DNA of 64,000 nucleotides from Mycobacterium shigaense (GTDB lineage: Bacteria; Actinomycetota; Actinomycetes; Mycobacteriales; Mycobacteriaceae), in the NCBI RefSeq assembly GCF_002356315.1, contig NZ_AP018164.1, positions 4,650,001-4,714,000 of the forward strand, given 5' to 3'. How positions within the stretch are numbered: position 1 is the first letter of the stretch; each line of letters starts with the position of its first letter. The notes beneath the pieces are model-generated. The model made no database searches. It was given only the letters and a program-made list of their open reading frames with translations, and was not told where the DNA came from. Made by a program: the position numbers and the translations under genes. Of this stretch, positions 33,171-42,190 are shown piece by piece.

Positions 33171-33926
33171 ATGTACTTCGCCGGAGTCGACCTGGCCTGG
33201 GCGGGCCGAAATCCGACCGGCGTCGCAGTCGTCGACTCCGGGGGCCGTCTGGTGACCGTCGGCGCCGTCCGCCACGACACCGACATCCTGGCCGCGCTGC
33301 GGCCGTTCGTGCGAGGCGATTGCGTGGTCGGATTCGACGCTCCGCTGGTGGTGACCAACCCCACCGGACAGCGCCCCGCCGAGACCGCACTCAACCGAGA
33401 CTTCCGCAGGTTCGAAGCGGGCACCCATCCGTGCAACACCGGTAAGCCGGAATTCGCGGACGGTCCGCGCGCGGGGCGGCTGGCCGAGGCTCTGGACCTC
33501 GACATCGACCCGCGGTCTTCGATTGCGCGGCGCGCGATCGAGGTCTACCCGCACGCGGCCACCGTCGCGCTGTTCCGGCTGCAGCGGACCCTGAAATACA
33601 AGGCGAAACCCGGCCGCAGCCTCGAGCAGCTCAGATCACAGCTGTTGTTGCTGATGGACGGCATCGAAAAACTCGGGCGCGCCGCCGTCCCGCTGCGTGT
33701 CGCGGACAACGCCGACTGGAACGAGCTGCACCGACAGGTCGTCGCCGCAGGACGGAAAAGCGAACTGCGCCGCGCCGAGGACCCGATCGACGCCGTGGTG
33801 TGCGCCTATGTGGCGCTGTACGCACAGCGCCGCCCGGCCGACATCACGATTTACGGCGACCCCGCGACAGGCCATATCGTGACTCCGTCGCTGCCCGCGG
33901 ACCTGGTCAGCCCGCGGCCGGATTAA
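33171..33926 (+). CDS. DUF429-family protein (Rv0776c-like)
   Basis: 251 residues, MYFAGVDLAWAGRNPTGVAVVDSGG. The opening GVDLAW followed by VGFDAPLVV and the late EDPIDAVVCAYVALY gives the acidic-residue pattern of an RNase H-like fold, which is how DUF429 proteins are usually viewed: putative nucleases with Asp at strand 1, Asp in the FDAP strand and Asp in the last helix. KYKAKPGRSLEQLRSQL is a conserved middle helix. Activity not shown. It is divergent from purB, with about 212 bases between starts, and its 3' end overlaps the TetR stop by 4 bases. Confidence 0.78.
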   Translation: MYFAGVDLAWAGRNPTGVAVVDSGGRLVTVGAVRHDTDILAALRPFVRGDCVVGFDAPLVVTNPTGQRPAETALNRDFRRFEAGTHPCNTGKPEFADGPRAGRLAEALDLDIDPRSSIARRAIEVYPHAATVALFRLQRTLKYKAKPGRSLEQLRSQLLLLMDGIEKLGRAAVPLRVADNADWNELHRQVVAAGRKSELRRAEDPIDAVVCAYVALYAQRRPADITIYGDPATGHIVTPSLPADLVSPRPD

Positions 33927-34540
33927 ATCCGGACGGGTCGCTCGTCGATGGGTGCCAGCACCTCGACGAGGTCGACCATCGTGGTGAGCGCGGCCGCGCG
34001 CGGGTCGCGGCCCTCGACCAGGGCGGACACCACGGAACCGTCGACAGCGCAGATCAGCGTGCAGACCAATTCGACATGCACGTTCCGGCCCGATCGTTCG
34101 AGGGCGTCGGCCACGGCCTCGGCACGCTGACGCAGGCTGCGGCGCATGGTGTCGCGCAGCGCGGGCAGGCGGGTGCAGGCGATGTGCCGTTCGTACCGCG
34201 AGGTCAGCTGCTCGGCGAGTCCAGGACCGTCGATATCGCCCACCAGCAAATCGACCAGCAACTCGGCGGTGGCCTCGGGTCCGCGGCGGCGGCGCGACAA
34301 CGCGGCGACCCGCGACCGCAGCTGGGCCACCTCGATCATCCCGATATGTTCGACCGCCTTGGCGATCAAGTCATCGAGAGACGAGAAGTAATACGTCGTG
34401 GAGGCCAGCGGCAAACCGGCCCGGCGCGCGACCGCTCGATGGCGCACCGCCTCGAATCCGCCTTCCTCCAGCAGCTCAGCGGCGGCGCTCACCAGGGCGT
34501 AGCGTCGACGTTCTCCTTTCGGAGTGGCGGCTGCAGTCAC
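33923..34540 (-). CDS. TetR-family regulator (Rv0775-like)
   Basis: 205 residues from GTG 34540. DNA-binding domain: RRYALVSAAAELLEEGGFEAVRHRAVARRAGLPLASTTYYFSSLDDL, the STTYYFSS variant of the recognition helix. C-terminal ligand domain: LVCTLICAVDGSVVSALVEGRDP. The frame extends upstream to 34990 antisense to the esterase, but that part is noise. A TATGTT hexamer is 5 bases upstream of the GTG. A palindrome at 34562-34583 lies between it and the divergent Tat-exported esterase, its probable target. Confidence 0.87.
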   Translation of the reverse strand: MTAAATPKGERRRYALVSAAAELLEEGGFEAVRHRAVARRAGLPLASTTYYFSSLDDLIAKAVEHIGMIEVAQLRSRVAALSRRRRGPEATAELLVDLLVGDIDGPGLAEQLTSRYERHIACTRLPALRDTMRRSLRQRAEAVADALERSGRNVHVELVCTLICAVDGSVVSALVEGRDPRAAALTTMVDLVEVLAPIDERPVRI

Positions 34541-34561
34541 GCCTGAACATAGTGCCAGTGA

Positions 34562-34583
34562 AAATGGTACTGCATTGCCATTT
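34562..34583. promoter_or_regulatory. divergent TetR/esterase operator
   Basis: AAATGG (34562-34567) and CCATTT (34578-34583) form the arms around a partly symmetric centre with TGCA at 34571-34574. About 18 of 22 positions are symmetric. It lies between GTG 34540 and ATG 34605. Confidence 0.55.
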
Positions 34584-34604
34584 CGGCCAAACGGCCATGG
34601 CATG

Positions 34605-35513
34605 ATGGCCCGCATGCCCGACTTCAGCCGCCGCGCCGTGCTCGGTCTCGGCGCCGGAGTCGTTGTCGGAGCGGCCGGTGGATTTGCGCTGGAAGACCTG
34701 CTCAGATCCCAGAAAACGCGGGCCATCCCGGTCTCGACCGCCAGCACCCAGGTTCGGTTGGCGCCGCCCGCGCCGCTGGAGCCGGCCCCCCCGGGCGATC
34801 CGGCGCCCACCATGACAACCGGGTCCTTCGTGTCGGCGGCCCGCGGCGGGATACCGACGAATTGGGCGATCGCGCGACCGCCCGGCCAGACCAAGGCACT
34901 GCGCCCGGTGATCGCCCTGCACGGCAAGGGCAGCGACGCCGCCACCGTCATGGCCGGCGGTGTCGAGCAGGGCCTCGCGCAGGCCGTCAACGCCGGGCTA
35001 CCGCCGTTTGCGGTGGTCGCCGTCGACGGCGGCGGCAGCTACTGGCATAAGCGGGCGTCCGGCGAGGACAGCGGGGCCATGGTGCTGGATGAGCTGATCC
35101 CGATGCTGGGCGGCCAGCGTCTGGACACCTCGCGGGTGGCGTTCCTGGGCTGGTCGATGGGCGGCTACGGCGCGCTGCTGCTCGGGGGCCGGCTGGGACC
35201 CGCGCGCACCGCGGCCATCTGCGCGGTGAGCCCGGCGTTGTGGACGTCGTCCGAGGCGGCCGCACCCGGCGCCTTCGACGGCCCCGACGACTTCGCGGCG
35301 AATTCGGTGTTCGGAATGCCGGCGCTGGCCTCCATTCCGATCCGGATCGACTGCGGCGACAGCGACCCGTTCTACGGCGCCACCAAGCAGTTCATCGCCC
35401 AATTGCCGAACCCGCCCGCGGGCGGCTTCTCCCCCGGCGGCCACAACGGGGAATTCTGGAGCTCGCAGCTGCCGGCGGAGCTGACCTGGATGGCGCCGTT
35501 GCTGACGGCCTGA
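34605..35513 (+). CDS. Tat-exported esterase (Rv0774c-like)
   Basis: About 302 residues. MARMPDFSRRAVLGLGAGVVVGAAGGFAL is a twin-arginine signal (SRRAVLG), then a Pro-rich linker. The alpha/beta-hydrolase core has VIALHGKGSD (oxyanion), FLGWSMGGYGALLLG (nucleophile elbow GWSMG), CGDSDPF (Asp) and SPGGHNGEFW (His). The arrangement matches mycobacterial S-formylglutathione-hydrolase/antigen-85-like secreted esterases, which act on acyl esters at the cell surface. ATG 34602, 34605 and 34614 are all in frame. Divergent from TetR 34540; ggtA follows 23 bases downstream. Confidence 0.88.
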   Translation: MARMPDFSRRAVLGLGAGVVVGAAGGFALEDLLRSQKTRAIPVSTASTQVRLAPPAPLEPAPPGDPAPTMTTGSFVSAARGGIPTNWAIARPPGQTKALRPVIALHGKGSDAATVMAGGVEQGLAQAVNAGLPPFAVVAVDGGGSYWHKRASGEDSGAMVLDELIPMLGGQRLDTSRVAFLGWSMGGYGALLLGGRLGPARTAAICAVSPALWTSSEAAAPGAFDGPDDFAANSVFGMPALASIPIRIDCGDSDPFYGATKQFIAQLPNPPAGGFSPGGHNGEFWSSQLPAELTWMAPLLTA

Positions 35514-35523
35514 GCCCTGGCGT

Positions 35524-35529
35524 TACGCT
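35524..35529 (+). promoter_or_regulatory. -10 hexamer TACGCT, leaderless ggtA
   Basis: TACGCT ends 7 bases before GTG 35537. Confidence 0.5.
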
Positions 35530-35536
35530 CGCGGAC

Positions 35537-37120
35537 GTGAGCGCGTCGTTCGATTGGACCTTTCCCTATGCCTGGCCGCGCAAGCCCATCCTGGCGGCCA
35601 ACGCCGTATGCACGTCTGCACCGCTGGCCGCTCAAGCCGGCCTGCGGATGCTTGCCGAGGGCGGCAGCGCCGTCGACGCGGCCGTGGCCACCGCGATCAC
35701 GCTGACGCTGGTGGAACCGGTGTCCAACGGCATCGGCTCGGACGCGTTCGCGATCGTCTGGGACGGCCGGGAACTACACGGCCTCAACGCCTCCGGCCGA
35801 TCGCCCGCGGCGTGGACGCCCGAGTACTTCGGCAACAGGCCGATTCCCGTGGCGGGCTGGAATTCGGTGACCGTGCCCGGGGCCGTCTCGGCGTGGGTCG
35901 AGTTGCACGCTAAGTTCGGAAGGCTCCCTTTCGGGCGACTGTTCGAACCCGCGATCTCCTACGGCCGCAACGGCTTTCTGGTCTCGCCGACGGTCGCCGC
36001 GCAATGGGCGGCTCAGGTGCCGATGTTCGAATCCCAGCCGGGCTTCGCCGAGGCGTTTCTGCCCGCTGGACGGTCACCGAAGGCCGGCGAGTTGTTCCGG
36101 CTTCCGGACCATGCGGCGACGCTGGAGCGCATCGCCACGACGAACGGCGAGGCGTTCTACCGCGGCGACCTCGCGGAAAAACTCGAGGCGCACTCCAGCG
36201 CCAACGGCGGCGTGCTGCGTACCGACGACCTCGCGGCGCATCGCGCCGATTGGGTGGGCACTATCAGCTCCAGCTACCGCGGTTACACGGTCCACGAGAT
36301 ACCACCCAACGGCCAGGGCATCGTGGCGCTGATCGCGCTCGGCATCCTCCAGCACTTCGAAATGTCTTCGCTGCCAGTCGATTCCGCGGCCAGCGTGCAT
36401 CTGCAGATCGAGGCGCTCAAGCTGGCTTTCGCCGACGCGCAGGCGTACGTCGCCGACACCGATCACATGCCGGTGCGCCCCCAAGACCTGCTGGACGACG
36501 AGTACCTGCGGCAGCGGGCCGCCCTGATCGACCGCGACCAGGCGAGGCCGGCATCGGCGGGCACCCCGAAGGGCGGCACGGTGTACCTCACCGCTGCCGA
36601 TGCCTCGGGGGTGATGGTGTCGATGATCCAGTCCAACTACCTGGGATTCGGCTCCGGCGTGGTGGTGCCGGGCACCGGTATCTCGCTACACAACCGCGGG
36701 GCGGGTTTCGTTGCAGATCGCGGACATCCGAATCAGGTCGGTCCGAACAAGCGGCCGTACCAGACGATCATCCCGGGCTTCGTCACCAGGGACGGCGCAC
36801 CGGTGATGAGCTTCGGGGTGATGGGCGGTCCGATGCAGCCCCAGGGCCACGTGCAGGTGATGGTCCGCATCGCCGACTACGGGCAAAACCCGCAGGCGGC
36901 CTGCGACGGTCCGCGGTTTCGCTGGGTGCAGGGCATGCAGGTCAGCTGCGAGGCCGGCTTCCCGCCGTCGACACTAGACGACTTGCGGCAGCGCGGGCAC
37001 GACCTGTTGACGGTCGACGACTACGACGCGTTCGGCAGCTGCCAGGCGATCTGGCGCCTCGACGACGGCTATCTCGCGGCGAGCGACCCGCGCCGCGACG
37101 GCCAGGCCGTGGGATTTTGA
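35537..37120 (+). CDS. ggtA: gamma-glutamyltransferase-family protein
   Basis: 527 residues from GTG 35537. N-terminal NTN-hydrolase large-subunit features: GLRMLAEGGSAVDAAVATAITLTLVEPVSNGIGSDAFAIV, VPGAVSAWVELHAKFG. The small subunit would start at the Thr in PKGGTVYLTAADASG, the autocatalytic cleavage site and nucleophile. FGVMGGPMQPQGHVQ is the C-terminal signature. Acts on gamma-glutamyl amides such as glutathione, or as an acylase. No signal peptide is evident, so cytosolic. It differs from Rv2394 (GgtB) and equals Rv0773c in position. Convergent with purD, 7 bases between stops. Confidence 0.92.
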   Translation: MSASFDWTFPYAWPRKPILAANAVCTSAPLAAQAGLRMLAEGGSAVDAAVATAITLTLVEPVSNGIGSDAFAIVWDGRELHGLNASGRSPAAWTPEYFGNRPIPVAGWNSVTVPGAVSAWVELHAKFGRLPFGRLFEPAISYGRNGFLVSPTVAAQWAAQVPMFESQPGFAEAFLPAGRSPKAGELFRLPDHAATLERIATTNGEAFYRGDLAEKLEAHSSANGGVLRTDDLAAHRADWVGTISSSYRGYTVHEIPPNGQGIVALIALGILQHFEMSSLPVDSAASVHLQIEALKLAFADAQAYVADTDHMPVRPQDLLDDEYLRQRAALIDRDQARPASAGTPKGGTVYLTAADASGVMVSMIQSNYLGFGSGVVVPGTGISLHNRGAGFVADRGHPNQVGPNKRPYQTIIPGFVTRDGAPVMSFGVMGGPMQPQGHVQVMVRIADYGQNPQAACDGPRFRWVQGMQVSCEAGFPPSTLDDLRQRGHDLLTVDDYDAFGSCQAIWRLDDGYLAASDPRRDGQAVGF

Positions 37121-37127
37121 GGGCGTC

Positions 37128-38396
37128 CTAGACGCTGACCTTGCCCTCTGCCGCGGCGAGACCGATGTCCCCGCGGAAATGGCTGCCGGGCAACCGAATT
37201 GCGCTCATGATCTGGTAGGCCTGGTCGCGTGCCGCGGACAGGTCCGCACCGGTGCCGACTACCGCCAGCACCCGTCCGCCCGACGAGACGATCGCGCCAT
37301 CGTCGCGGCGGGCCGTGCCCGCGTGCAGCACCCCGTCGGCCTCGCATCCGGTGATGACATCGCCGACCCGGGGACGTCCGGGATAGTTCTCGGCGGCCAG
37401 CACCACCGTCACCGCAGCGCCGTCGCGCCAGCGCAGCTCGCCGAAGTCGGCCAATGTACCGGTGCTGGCGGCATACAGTAGCTGGCCCAGCGGCGAGTCC
37501 AGCAGGGCGAGCACGGCCTGCGTCTCAGGATCGCCGAAGCGGCAGTTGAATTCGACCACCGCCGGGCCCTTCGCGGTGATGGCGAGCCCGACGTACAACA
37601 GGCCGGAGAATGGGCTGCCCCGCTTGACCAGTTCGGCCGCAACAGGTTCCACGATTCCGCTGACGATGTCGTGCAGCACGCCTTCTGGCAGCCAGGGCAG
37701 CGGCGCATAGGCCCCCATGCCGCCGGTGTTCAGGCCGGTGTCACCCTCGCCGACGCGCTTGAAGTCCTGGGCGGGCAACAGTGGCACGACGGTCTCGCCG
37801 TCCACCACGCAGAACAGCGACACTTCCGGGCCATCCAGAAACGACTCCAGCAGCACCGGGTGTCCGTCGTCGAGCAGACCGGCCGCGTGCGCACGCGCCG
37901 CGTCTCGATCCGCCGTCACCACCACACCCTTGCCCGCCGCCAGGCCGTCGTCTTTGACCACCCAGGCGGGGTCGCCGGCCGGCGGCCCGAACCGGTCGAG
38001 TGCGGCGTCCAACTTGGCTGGGCTGTCGACGATTTCGCTGCGGGCGGTCCGCACGCCCGCCGCATCCATGACGGCCTTGGCGAAGGCCTTGGAACCTTCG
38101 ATGCGCGCGGCATCCTTGCTGGGACCGAAGCATGCTATTCCCGCGGCGCGCACGGCATCGGCCACACCGAGCACCAGCGGCACCTCGGGTCCGATGACCA
38201 CCAAGTCCGCCCCGACCTCGCGGGCCAGCGCGACGACCTCGTCGCCGGAGGTGAGTTCCACGGCGTGCTGCTCGGCGATCCGCGCGGTGCCGGCGTTGCC
38301 GGGGGCGATGGCCAGTCCGGTGACCCGGGGATCTCTCCGCAAAGCCAGCAGCAGGGCATGTTCACGACCACCCGAACCGATCACCAGAACCCGCAC
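37128..38396 (-). CDS. purD: phosphoribosylamine-glycine ligase (PurD)
   Basis: 422 residues from GTG 38396. Ligates glycine to phosphoribosylamine with ATP, step 2 of purine synthesis. MRVLVIGSGGREHALLLALRRDP is the diagnostic N terminus; VVKDDGLAAGKGVVV is the ATP-grasp loop, and EFNCRFGDPETQAVL the metal-binding signature. A TAGAGT hexamer is 8 bases upstream. The gene is 40 bases downstream of the CMD stop on the same strand and may also receive readthrough from the aldA run. Confidence 0.97.
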   Translation of the reverse strand: MRVLVIGSGGREHALLLALRRDPRVTGLAIAPGNAGTARIAEQHAVELTSGDEVVALAREVGADLVVIGPEVPLVLGVADAVRAAGIACFGPSKDAARIEGSKAFAKAVMDAAGVRTARSEIVDSPAKLDAALDRFGPPAGDPAWVVKDDGLAAGKGVVVTADRDAARAHAAGLLDDGHPVLLESFLDGPEVSLFCVVDGETVVPLLPAQDFKRVGEGDTGLNTGGMGAYAPLPWLPEGVLHDIVSGIVEPVAAELVKRGSPFSGLLYVGLAITAKGPAVVEFNCRFGDPETQAVLALLDSPLGQLLYAASTGTLADFGELRWRDGAAVTVVLAAENYPGRPRVGDVITGCEADGVLHAGTARRDDGAIVSSGGRVLAVVGTGADLSAARDQAYQIMSAIRLPGSHFRGDIGLAAAEGKVSV

Positions 38397-38404
38397 GACA
38401 CGTC

Positions 38405-38410
38405 ACTCTA
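38405..38410 (-). promoter_or_regulatory. -10 hexamer TAGAGT, leaderless purD
   Basis: On the minus strand TAGAGT ends 8 bases before GTG 38396. Confidence 0.5.
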
Positions 38411-38435
38411 GCGGGCCGATCGATCAGGCACCGGC

Positions 38436-38873
38436 CTAGTCGCCGGCCTTCCCGGAGTGCATCTTCAGCGCACCCTCGACGTTGGCCTTCTTGTCCTCCT
38501 CGGCGCCTTTGGCCGCGGCCTTCCTGCGCTTGGTCACGACCGCATCGACCGCGCCATTGAGTGCCGAACCCAGCGGGAACCCGAGATAGTGCGTGAGGAA
38601 GACGGCCATCTCCTTCAGCTCGGTCTCGCTGAGTTCGCCGTTAAGCAGGGCGGCGTTGATCTGAATCTCGGCCAGGTCGCGGTTTCCGATCGCGGTCACC
38701 GCCGTCAGCGTCATGAGGCGCTTGTCGCGCATCGACAGACCCGACCGCGTCCAGATGGAGCCGAACAGGTGGTCGACGGTCAGATCGAAGTACGCGTCGC
38801 CCTCGATGTTGGGCATCTCCCAGCCGTAGACCTCGTTCATCTTCTCGAGGCCCTTGCGGCGCAGCTCGTCCAT
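38436..38873 (-). CDS. carboxymuconolactone decarboxylase-family protein (Rv0771-like)
   Basis: 145 residues. FDLTVDHLFGSIWTRSGLSMRDKRLMTLTAVTAIGN and NAALLNGELSETELKEMAVFLTHYLGFP are the CMD helical repeat of the PcaC branch. The protein contains no Cys, so it lacks the CxxC of AhpD-like peroxidases and is more like the decarboxylase type. The tail is Lys/Ala-rich and charged. It begins directly after the dehydrogenase stop (TAAATG) and so is coupled to it. Confidence 0.85.
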   Translation of the reverse strand: MDELRRKGLEKMNEVYGWEMPNIEGDAYFDLTVDHLFGSIWTRSGLSMRDKRLMTLTAVTAIGNRDLAEIQINAALLNGELSETELKEMAVFLTHYLGFPLGSALNGAVDAVVTKRRKAAAKGAEEDKKANVEGALKMHSGKAGD

Positions 38874-39731
38874 TTATGCCTCTTTCCATGTGTGCGGCAC
38901 CCCGAGGCCGGCCGCCAGCCCCTCATACGCTAGCCGGGCCAGCGGCAGGTCGACCGAGACGGCTTCGCCAAGGGCCAGTGCCAGGCTCAGATCCTTCTCC
39001 CCCAGGCCGCGGGTGTGCACGAAGGAGCCATACAGAAAGTTTTCCGGCTCAAGATCTTTCATATCCTCGCGCACCATGATCGCGCCCGGGCCGCCGGTGA
39101 GCGCGTCGGTGTGGCGCACCACCCGGCCCAGCGCCTGCAAATCCAGCCCAGCCGCCTCCGCCAGCTTCATCGCTTCGCAGGCCGCCACGAAGCCCGTGAA
39201 TGTCAACATGTTGCGAGCCAGCTTCATTCGCGTCCCGGCACCCGGCTCGCCGGCATGGACCACCATCCCCGCCCAGTGTTTGAAGGCCGGCTTGATCTTC
39301 TCGTAGACCTCGCGCTCGGCGCCCACCATGGTGGCGAGCTTGCCCTCCGCCGCGGCGGCCGCCCCGCCGCTCACGGGCGCGTCGACGATATGGATGCCTT
39401 GCGGTTTGAGCTGGGCGGCCAACTCGATCGCGGTGGTATCACTGATCGTCGAGTGGATCGCGATGACGGTGCCCGGCTTGGCGTGGGCCGCCAACTCGCC
39501 GACGACCTCGCGCACCTGGGCGTCGTTGAGCACCGTGATATGGACGATGTCGGCGGTGGCGATGTCGGCGACGCTGTCGGCGATGCGGGCACCCTTCTCG
39601 ACCAGCGGAGTCATCGCCTCGGTACGGATGTCGTAAACCGTTACCCCGCCTGGCCATTCGGTCATCTTCGTGGCCATCGGCGCGCCCATGTTACCCAGGC
39701 CGATGTAACCCAGCGTCAACTGTTCAGTCAT
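38874..39731 (-). CDS. 3-hydroxyisobutyrate dehydrogenase-family protein (Rv0770-like)
   Basis: 285 residues. TLGYIGLGNMGAPMATKM is the NAD(P) Rossmann motif; IHIVDAPVSGGAAAAAEGKLATMVG is the substrate loop and MKLARNMLTFTGFVAACEAM carries the catalytic Lys and Asn. Oxidises beta-hydroxyacids. ATG 39731 overlaps the SDR stop by 4 bases and its stop abuts the CMD start, so it is the middle gene of a tight four-gene run starting at aldA. Substrate unknown. Confidence 0.9.
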   Translation of the reverse strand: MTEQLTLGYIGLGNMGAPMATKMTEWPGGVTVYDIRTEAMTPLVEKGARIADSVADIATADIVHITVLNDAQVREVVGELAAHAKPGTVIAIHSTISDTTAIELAAQLKPQGIHIVDAPVSGGAAAAAEGKLATMVGAEREVYEKIKPAFKHWAGMVVHAGEPGAGTRMKLARNMLTFTGFVAACEAMKLAEAAGLDLQALGRVVRHTDALTGGPGAIMVREDMKDLEPENFLYGSFVHTRGLGEKDLSLALALGEAVSVDLPLARLAYEGLAAGLGVPHTWKEA

Positions 39732-40477
39732 GACCGGAAGATCTGCCCGCCGTCGACATTGAAGATCTGCCCGGTGATCCAGGACGCCTCATCGGAGAGC
39801 AGGAACAGGCACATACCGACCAGGTCCTCGGGCTGCCCCATGCGCGACAACGGAATTCCCTTGACGATGTCGGCGACCATCTCCTGCGGCGTCGTGGACC
39901 GGTTGGCCTCGGTGTCGATCGGGCCCGGCGCGATGGCGTTGATGCGGATATTTTGGCCGCCGAGTTCGGTGGCCAGCTGCTGGGTGAGTCCGTTGATGCC
40001 GACCTTGGCCAGCCCGTAAAAGTTCGAATACAGCCATGCCGCGGTCGAGGATTGATTGACGATCGCGCCGCCGCCACGCTTGGCCATCTTCTTATAGACC
40101 GCACGGGTGCACCACAGTGCGCCGTCGAGGTTCACACTCATGAACTTCTTGTAATACTCGGGATCGACGGTGATCAAGAAGTCCAGCTTCATGCCGCCGA
40201 AGATCGCCGCGTTGTTGACCAGGTAGTCGATGCCGCCGAACTCCGCCAGTGTGCGGTCGGCCATCTCCTTGGCGGACAACGGGTCCGACACGTCGACGGG
40301 CAGAGCCAGCGCGGTACCGCCCTCGCCGTTGATGCCGTCGGCCACCTTCTCGGCGCCCTGCAGGTTGATATCGGCGACGACGACCGCGGCACCCTCGCGG
40401 GCCAGCGCTTCGGCGTACGCCTGACCGATACCGCCGCCGGCGCCGGTGACGATGCCCACCTTGTTCTCGAATCTCAT
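39728..40477 (-). CDS. short-chain dehydrogenase/reductase (Rv0769-like)
   Basis: 249 residues. VGIVTGAGGGIGQAYAEALAREG is the TGxxxGIG motif; NNAAIFGG, NQSSTAAW (Ser) and YSNFYGLAKVGI (Tyr and Lys of YxxxK) are complete. INAIAPGPIDTEAN follows. A classical SDR on a hydroxy or steroid-like substrate; the specific one is not known. ATG 40477 is 17 bases after the aldA stop, and the stop overlaps the next gene start. Confidence 0.92.
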   Translation of the reverse strand: MRFENKVGIVTGAGGGIGQAYAEALAREGAAVVVADINLQGAEKVADGINGEGGTALALPVDVSDPLSAKEMADRTLAEFGGIDYLVNNAAIFGGMKLDFLITVDPEYYKKFMSVNLDGALWCTRAVYKKMAKRGGGAIVNQSSTAAWLYSNFYGLAKVGINGLTQQLATELGGQNIRINAIAPGPIDTEANRSTTPQEMVADIVKGIPLSRMGQPEDLVGMCLFLLSDEASWITGQIFNVDGGQIFRS

Positions 40478-40494
40478 GTGTTCAGCTCCTCTGG

Positions 40495-41961
40495 TTAGAC
40501 CGCTGTCGCAATGGTTTTGGTCTCGAGGTACTCCTCGAAACCGGCCAGGCCCATCTCGCGACCGTTTCCGGACTGCTTGTAACCGCCGAACGGCGCGTCG
40601 GCCGAATACCACACGCCGCCGTTGACATTGATGGTTCCGGCGCGGACCCGCGCGGCCGCCCGGGCCGCCCTGTCCGGGTCGGTGCTGAACACGGTGCCCG
40701 ACAACCCGTATGGCGAGTCGTTGGCGATGCGGATCGCGTCGTCGTCGCCGTCGTGCGGAATGACCGTCAGTACCGGGCCGAAGATCTCCTCGCGCGCGAC
40801 GCGGGCGTCGTTGCCCAGCCCGGCAATCAGGGTGGGCTCGATGAAGAAACCGACCTCGCGGTCGGCGGGCCGGCCGCCACCGCACGCGAACGTCCCGCCC
40901 TCGGCGATCGCCGAGTCCAGGTAGCCCTGGATCCGATCGCGCTGACGCGCCGAAATCACCGGGCCGCAGATGGTTCCGGGGTCGGTGGGGTCGCCGGCCT
41001 TGATGCCGCCCATCGTCGCGGCCGCGATGGACACCGCTTCGTCGTACTTCGCCCGCGGCACCACCAACCGGGTGGTGATCGCGCACCCCTGCCCTGCGTG
41101 CATGCAGACCGAGAACCCGGCCACGCCCACCGCCCCGGCCAAGTCGGCGTCGTCGAGGACGATGAATGCCGACTTGCCGCCCAGCTCCAGGAAGACACGC
41201 TTGATGGTCACGGCGCCGTCGGCCATCACGGCGCGGCCGGTGGCGGTCGACCCGGTGAACGAAACCATGTCCACCCGAGGGTCTTTCGACAACAACGCGC
41301 CCACGCTGTGGTCGCTGGACGTGACGATGTTGATGACGCCGGGGGGAAAGTCGGTGTGCTCGGCGATGAGCTCGCCCAGCACGGCCGCACACCACGGGGT
41401 GTCGGGGGCCGGCTTCAACACGACGGTGTTGCCCGCGGCCAGCGCGGGGCCGATCTTGGCGAGGTTGATCTGGTGGGGAAAGTTCCACGGGGTGATGGCG
41501 CCGACGACACCAACGGCCTCGCGAGCGATGGTACGCCGCGTCGGTATCCCCATCGGCGATGCCTGGCCGAGATCCTGGTTGTACGCATACGATTCGGCGG
41601 TGTCGGCCGCGAATGCCAAGTCGTTCACGGGAACTTCGAGCTGGGCGATCGTCGTGAGCATCCGCGGCGCGCCCACTTCGGCAATCGTCAGGTCGCGCAG
41701 TTCTTCGAGGTGCTGCTGCATCGCCTCGCGCAGCTGGCGCACGCACCGCACCCGCAGTTCGGTGTTGCGCGACCAGTCCGTCTCGTCGAAGGCGCGGCGC
41801 GCGGCTTCGATGGCACGGTCCATGTCGCCGGCGTCGGCGTCGGCCGCAACGCCCAGCACTTCCTCGGTGGCCGGGTTGATCGTCGGGAAGGTGCCGGCGC
41901 TGCCCGTCGATACCTTGCCGTCGATGAAGAGTCCGCTGACGCCGTCGGCCAATAAGGCCAT
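40495..41961 (-). CDS. aldA: aldehyde dehydrogenase (AldA; Rv0768-like)
   Basis: 488 residues. PTINPATEEVLGVAADAD starts the fold; VVGAITPWNFPHQINLAKIGPALAAGNTVVLKPA is the NAD site, RVFLELGGKSAFIV carries the general base Glu and HAGQGCAITTR the catalytic Cys. Oxidises aldehydes to acids with NAD. ATG 41961 has GAGCGGGAG upstream; the open frame continues about 73 codons but is noise. A TGGACA-N2-TGTCC operator lies 72-83 bases upstream, shared with the cyp123/cyp51 side, so both are probably controlled by TetR 42197. Confidence 0.93.
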   Translation of the reverse strand: MALLADGVSGLFIDGKVSTGSAGTFPTINPATEEVLGVAADADAGDMDRAIEAARRAFDETDWSRNTELRVRCVRQLREAMQQHLEELRDLTIAEVGAPRMLTTIAQLEVPVNDLAFAADTAESYAYNQDLGQASPMGIPTRRTIAREAVGVVGAITPWNFPHQINLAKIGPALAAGNTVVLKPAPDTPWCAAVLGELIAEHTDFPPGVINIVTSSDHSVGALLSKDPRVDMVSFTGSTATGRAVMADGAVTIKRVFLELGGKSAFIVLDDADLAGAVGVAGFSVCMHAGQGCAITTRLVVPRAKYDEAVSIAAATMGGIKAGDPTDPGTICGPVISARQRDRIQGYLDSAIAEGGTFACGGGRPADREVGFFIEPTLIAGLGNDARVAREEIFGPVLTVIPHDGDDDAIRIANDSPYGLSGTVFSTDPDRAARAAARVRAGTINVNGGVWYSADAPFGGYKQSGNGREMGLAGFEEYLETKTIATAV

Positions 41962-42032
41962 CTCCCGCTCCTGTCTGTGCGTGATGAATCCAAGGGGGCG
42001 AATCCCGCGGATCAAGAGCCCGTCCGTCCGGT

Positions 42033-42044
42033 GGACAGTTGTCC
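42033..42044. promoter_or_regulatory. GGACA-N2-TGTCC operator, aldA side
   Basis: GGACAGTTGTCC with outer T/G context TGGACA and TGTCCG. It lies upstream of aldA, downstream of a TATATC-like -10 on the minus strand. The same palindrome recurs at 42191-42202. Confidence 0.6.
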
Positions 42045-42184
42045 GATATAGCCCCACCGCACGATAGCCTTCGGGTCGTCGGCGGTGCAAGAGCCTATCT
42101 CTGCTGTCAACCGGAACGCCCGGAAAACACCTTATTAATCCGCATATTGTTGGGTCGCGCTTGCTTCGCTTCCCCCTCATCCGA

Positions 42185-42190
42185 TAGCTT
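42185..42190 (+). promoter_or_regulatory. -10 hexamer TAGCTT, leaderless TetR gene
   Basis: TAGCTT ends 6 bases before GTG 42197. Confidence 0.5.

Noticed and set aside
30284..33505. Single 1073-codon open frame over cyp126, purB and beyond
   Set aside because: Only the cyp126 part is protein-like; the rest reads in another frame across purB and antisense to the DUF429 gene, a high-GC artefact.
37121..37136. GCGTC-CTA-GACGC inverted repeat between ggtA and purD as a terminator
   Set aside because: 5-base stem with 3-base loop and no following T run; mostly made of the purD end codons.
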